From: a virus
DNA: 23,057 nt
Virus record (IMG/VR): IMGVR_UViG_3300021185_000013
Location: 1-23,057 of that record
Strand: one strand, 5' to 3'
Part shown: piece after piece, positions 22,579 to 23,057 of the stretch
Numbering within the stretch: position 1 is the stretch's first letter
Layout of the letters: the number at the start of each line of letters is the position of its first letter
Translations under genes and position numbers: made by a program
Notes under the pieces: model-generated
The model's input: the letters and a program-made list of their open reading frames with translations, nothing else
Database searches by the model: none
What the model was told of the DNA's origin: nothing

Positions 22579-22746
22579 TTAATCTACCTTTTTATTAATA
22601 AGTTTTTGAACTGTATCAGACTCATAAATCCTAATGCCTAGCCACACAATCGTAAACAAAGACGCAACAGGCGGCAACCAACTCATCAAAGCCATTACAC
22701 CTGTACTTGCGGCCACAACATCTATTGCATCTTTTGTTTCTTCCAT
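22579..22746 (-). CDS. small two-TM membrane protein, holin-like, 55 aa
   Basis: The start is ATG 22746, with AAAGGAG about 9 bases upstream. An upstream in-frame extension is possible but has no ribosome site. The protein reads MEETKDAIDVVAASTGVMAL, then an apolar region SWLPPVASLFTIVWLGIRIY, and ends SDTVQKLINKK. It probably makes two short membrane helices with a Pro-Pro turn. I recall this WLPPVASLFTIVW-G-RIYE motif from small proteins of many marine phages, usually unannotated or called holin-like. It lies just before the giant virion gene and far from the endolysin. Confidence 0.75.
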   Translation of the reverse strand: MEETKDAIDVVAASTGVMALMSWLPPVASLFTIVWLGIRIYESDTVQKLINKKVD

Positions 22747-22762
22747 GCTTTGTAACTCCTTT

Positions 22763-22957
22763 TTATTTTTCACTAATTGCAGTGGTTGTAACAAAGCGCA
22801 ACACTGTTACACAGCTTGCGATGATGCAACCTACCATAGCTTGTCCTGCGGGGCTAACAGGCAGAAAGCCTACATAGCCCTGAAGGATGCTTAGTACTGC
22901 CAAGGCTATGGAGAACTGAACTGTTTTGGATTTGAGGCTTTTAAGTATGATTTCCAT
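22763..22957 (-). CDS. small two-TM membrane protein, 64 aa
   Basis: I place the start at ATG 22957, which shares its A with the stop of the partial gene upstream (TAATG) and has GGGGAG before it. The product reads MEIILKSLKSKTVQFS, then two hydrophobic helices (IALAVLSILQGYVGFLPV, about 17-34, and AMVGCIIASCVTVLRFVTT, about 41-59). The topology and size fit a small holin or a membrane protein of the virion. It is adjacent to a second two-TM protein with the same properties, and the pair may act together. Confidence 0.72.
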   Translation of the reverse strand: MEIILKSLKSKTVQFSIALAVLSILQGYVGFLPVSPAGQAMVGCIIASCVTVLRFVTTTAISEK

Positions 22958-23057
22958 TACCAAGCCACTCCCCAAGACGTTGAAGGCGCTTTGGACTCTG
23001 CAATCTGAGCCGCTATTTTTGCTTCAACGCGAGTGACTTCATCTGAGCCTAGTGTGG
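22957..23057 (-). CDS. C-terminal end of a late protein (cut by window edge)
   Basis: One - strand frame is open from the window edge to TAA 22957-22959. It gives about 32 residues with a helical, Glu/Ala-rich part (SDEVTRVEAKIAAQIAESKA) and the end STSWGVAW. The TAATG junction with the next gene and the lack of stops support it as coding. It is too short to assign and is probably a tail or other virion protein. Confidence 0.6.
   Translation of the reverse strand, partial: TLGSDEVTRVEAKIAAQIAESKAPSTSWGVAW

Overview
The window is part of the genome of a lytic tailed phage, probably podovirus-like, infecting a marine bacterium. The replication genes are T7-like (family A DNA polymerase, endonuclease I, exonuclease, DUF3310). 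The long late proteins resemble families I recognise from uncultured marine phages and from phages of marine Alphaproteobacteria. No terminase, portal, capsid, RNA polymerase, integrase, tRNA, rRNA or CRISPR array is visible. Family-level placement is uncertain. The B12-dependent ribonucleotide reductase recalls the marine 'cobavirus' group, but this cannot be settled from the sequence alone.

The layout is two convergent transcription units. Positions 1-5878 (+ strand) hold a tightly overlapping replication and nucleotide-metabolism operon: the C-terminal half of the DNA polymerase, a GIY-YIG nuclease, a RecB/Cas4-like PD-(D/E)XK exonuclease, two small unknown genes, a T7 endonuclease I homologue, a small basic ORF, a DUF3310 protein, a monomeric class II ribonucleotide reductase and a short unknown gene. 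Several genes start at GTG or TTG and overlap the stop codon of the gene before, which suggests translational coupling. Together these genes degrade and resolve DNA, recycle nucleotides to dNTPs and copy the phage genome.

Positions 5868-23057 (- strand, read right to left) hold the late region. It begins with a partial gene at the right edge and two small two-helix membrane proteins. Four large or structural proteins follow: a 1776-residue protein with a roughly 650-residue hendecad coiled coil, a 354-residue protein with an amphipathic, glycine-rich N-terminus, a conserved 199-residue protein, and a 647-residue protein. The 1573-residue protein with a C-terminal lysozyme-like domain comes next. 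These look like internal virion (DNA ejection) or tail components. A lysis block lies downstream: a membrane protein, an M15 peptidase endolysin, a TM-plus-coiled-coil protein, two paralogous small exported proteins and a 33-residue membrane peptide. The operon ends with four very basic small proteins and a TM-plus-coiled-coil protein.

The two units meet at 5878/5916 with under 40 bp between stop codons and no convincing terminator. Within that junction lies an in-frame relic of the C-terminal tail of the basic gene at 6277-6597. Coding density is very high, and no stretch over 300 bases lacks a gene. The strongest candidates for something undescribed are the hendecad fibre with its 55-residue and 220-residue repeat hierarchy, the tail relic at the junction, and the four-gene basic cassette.
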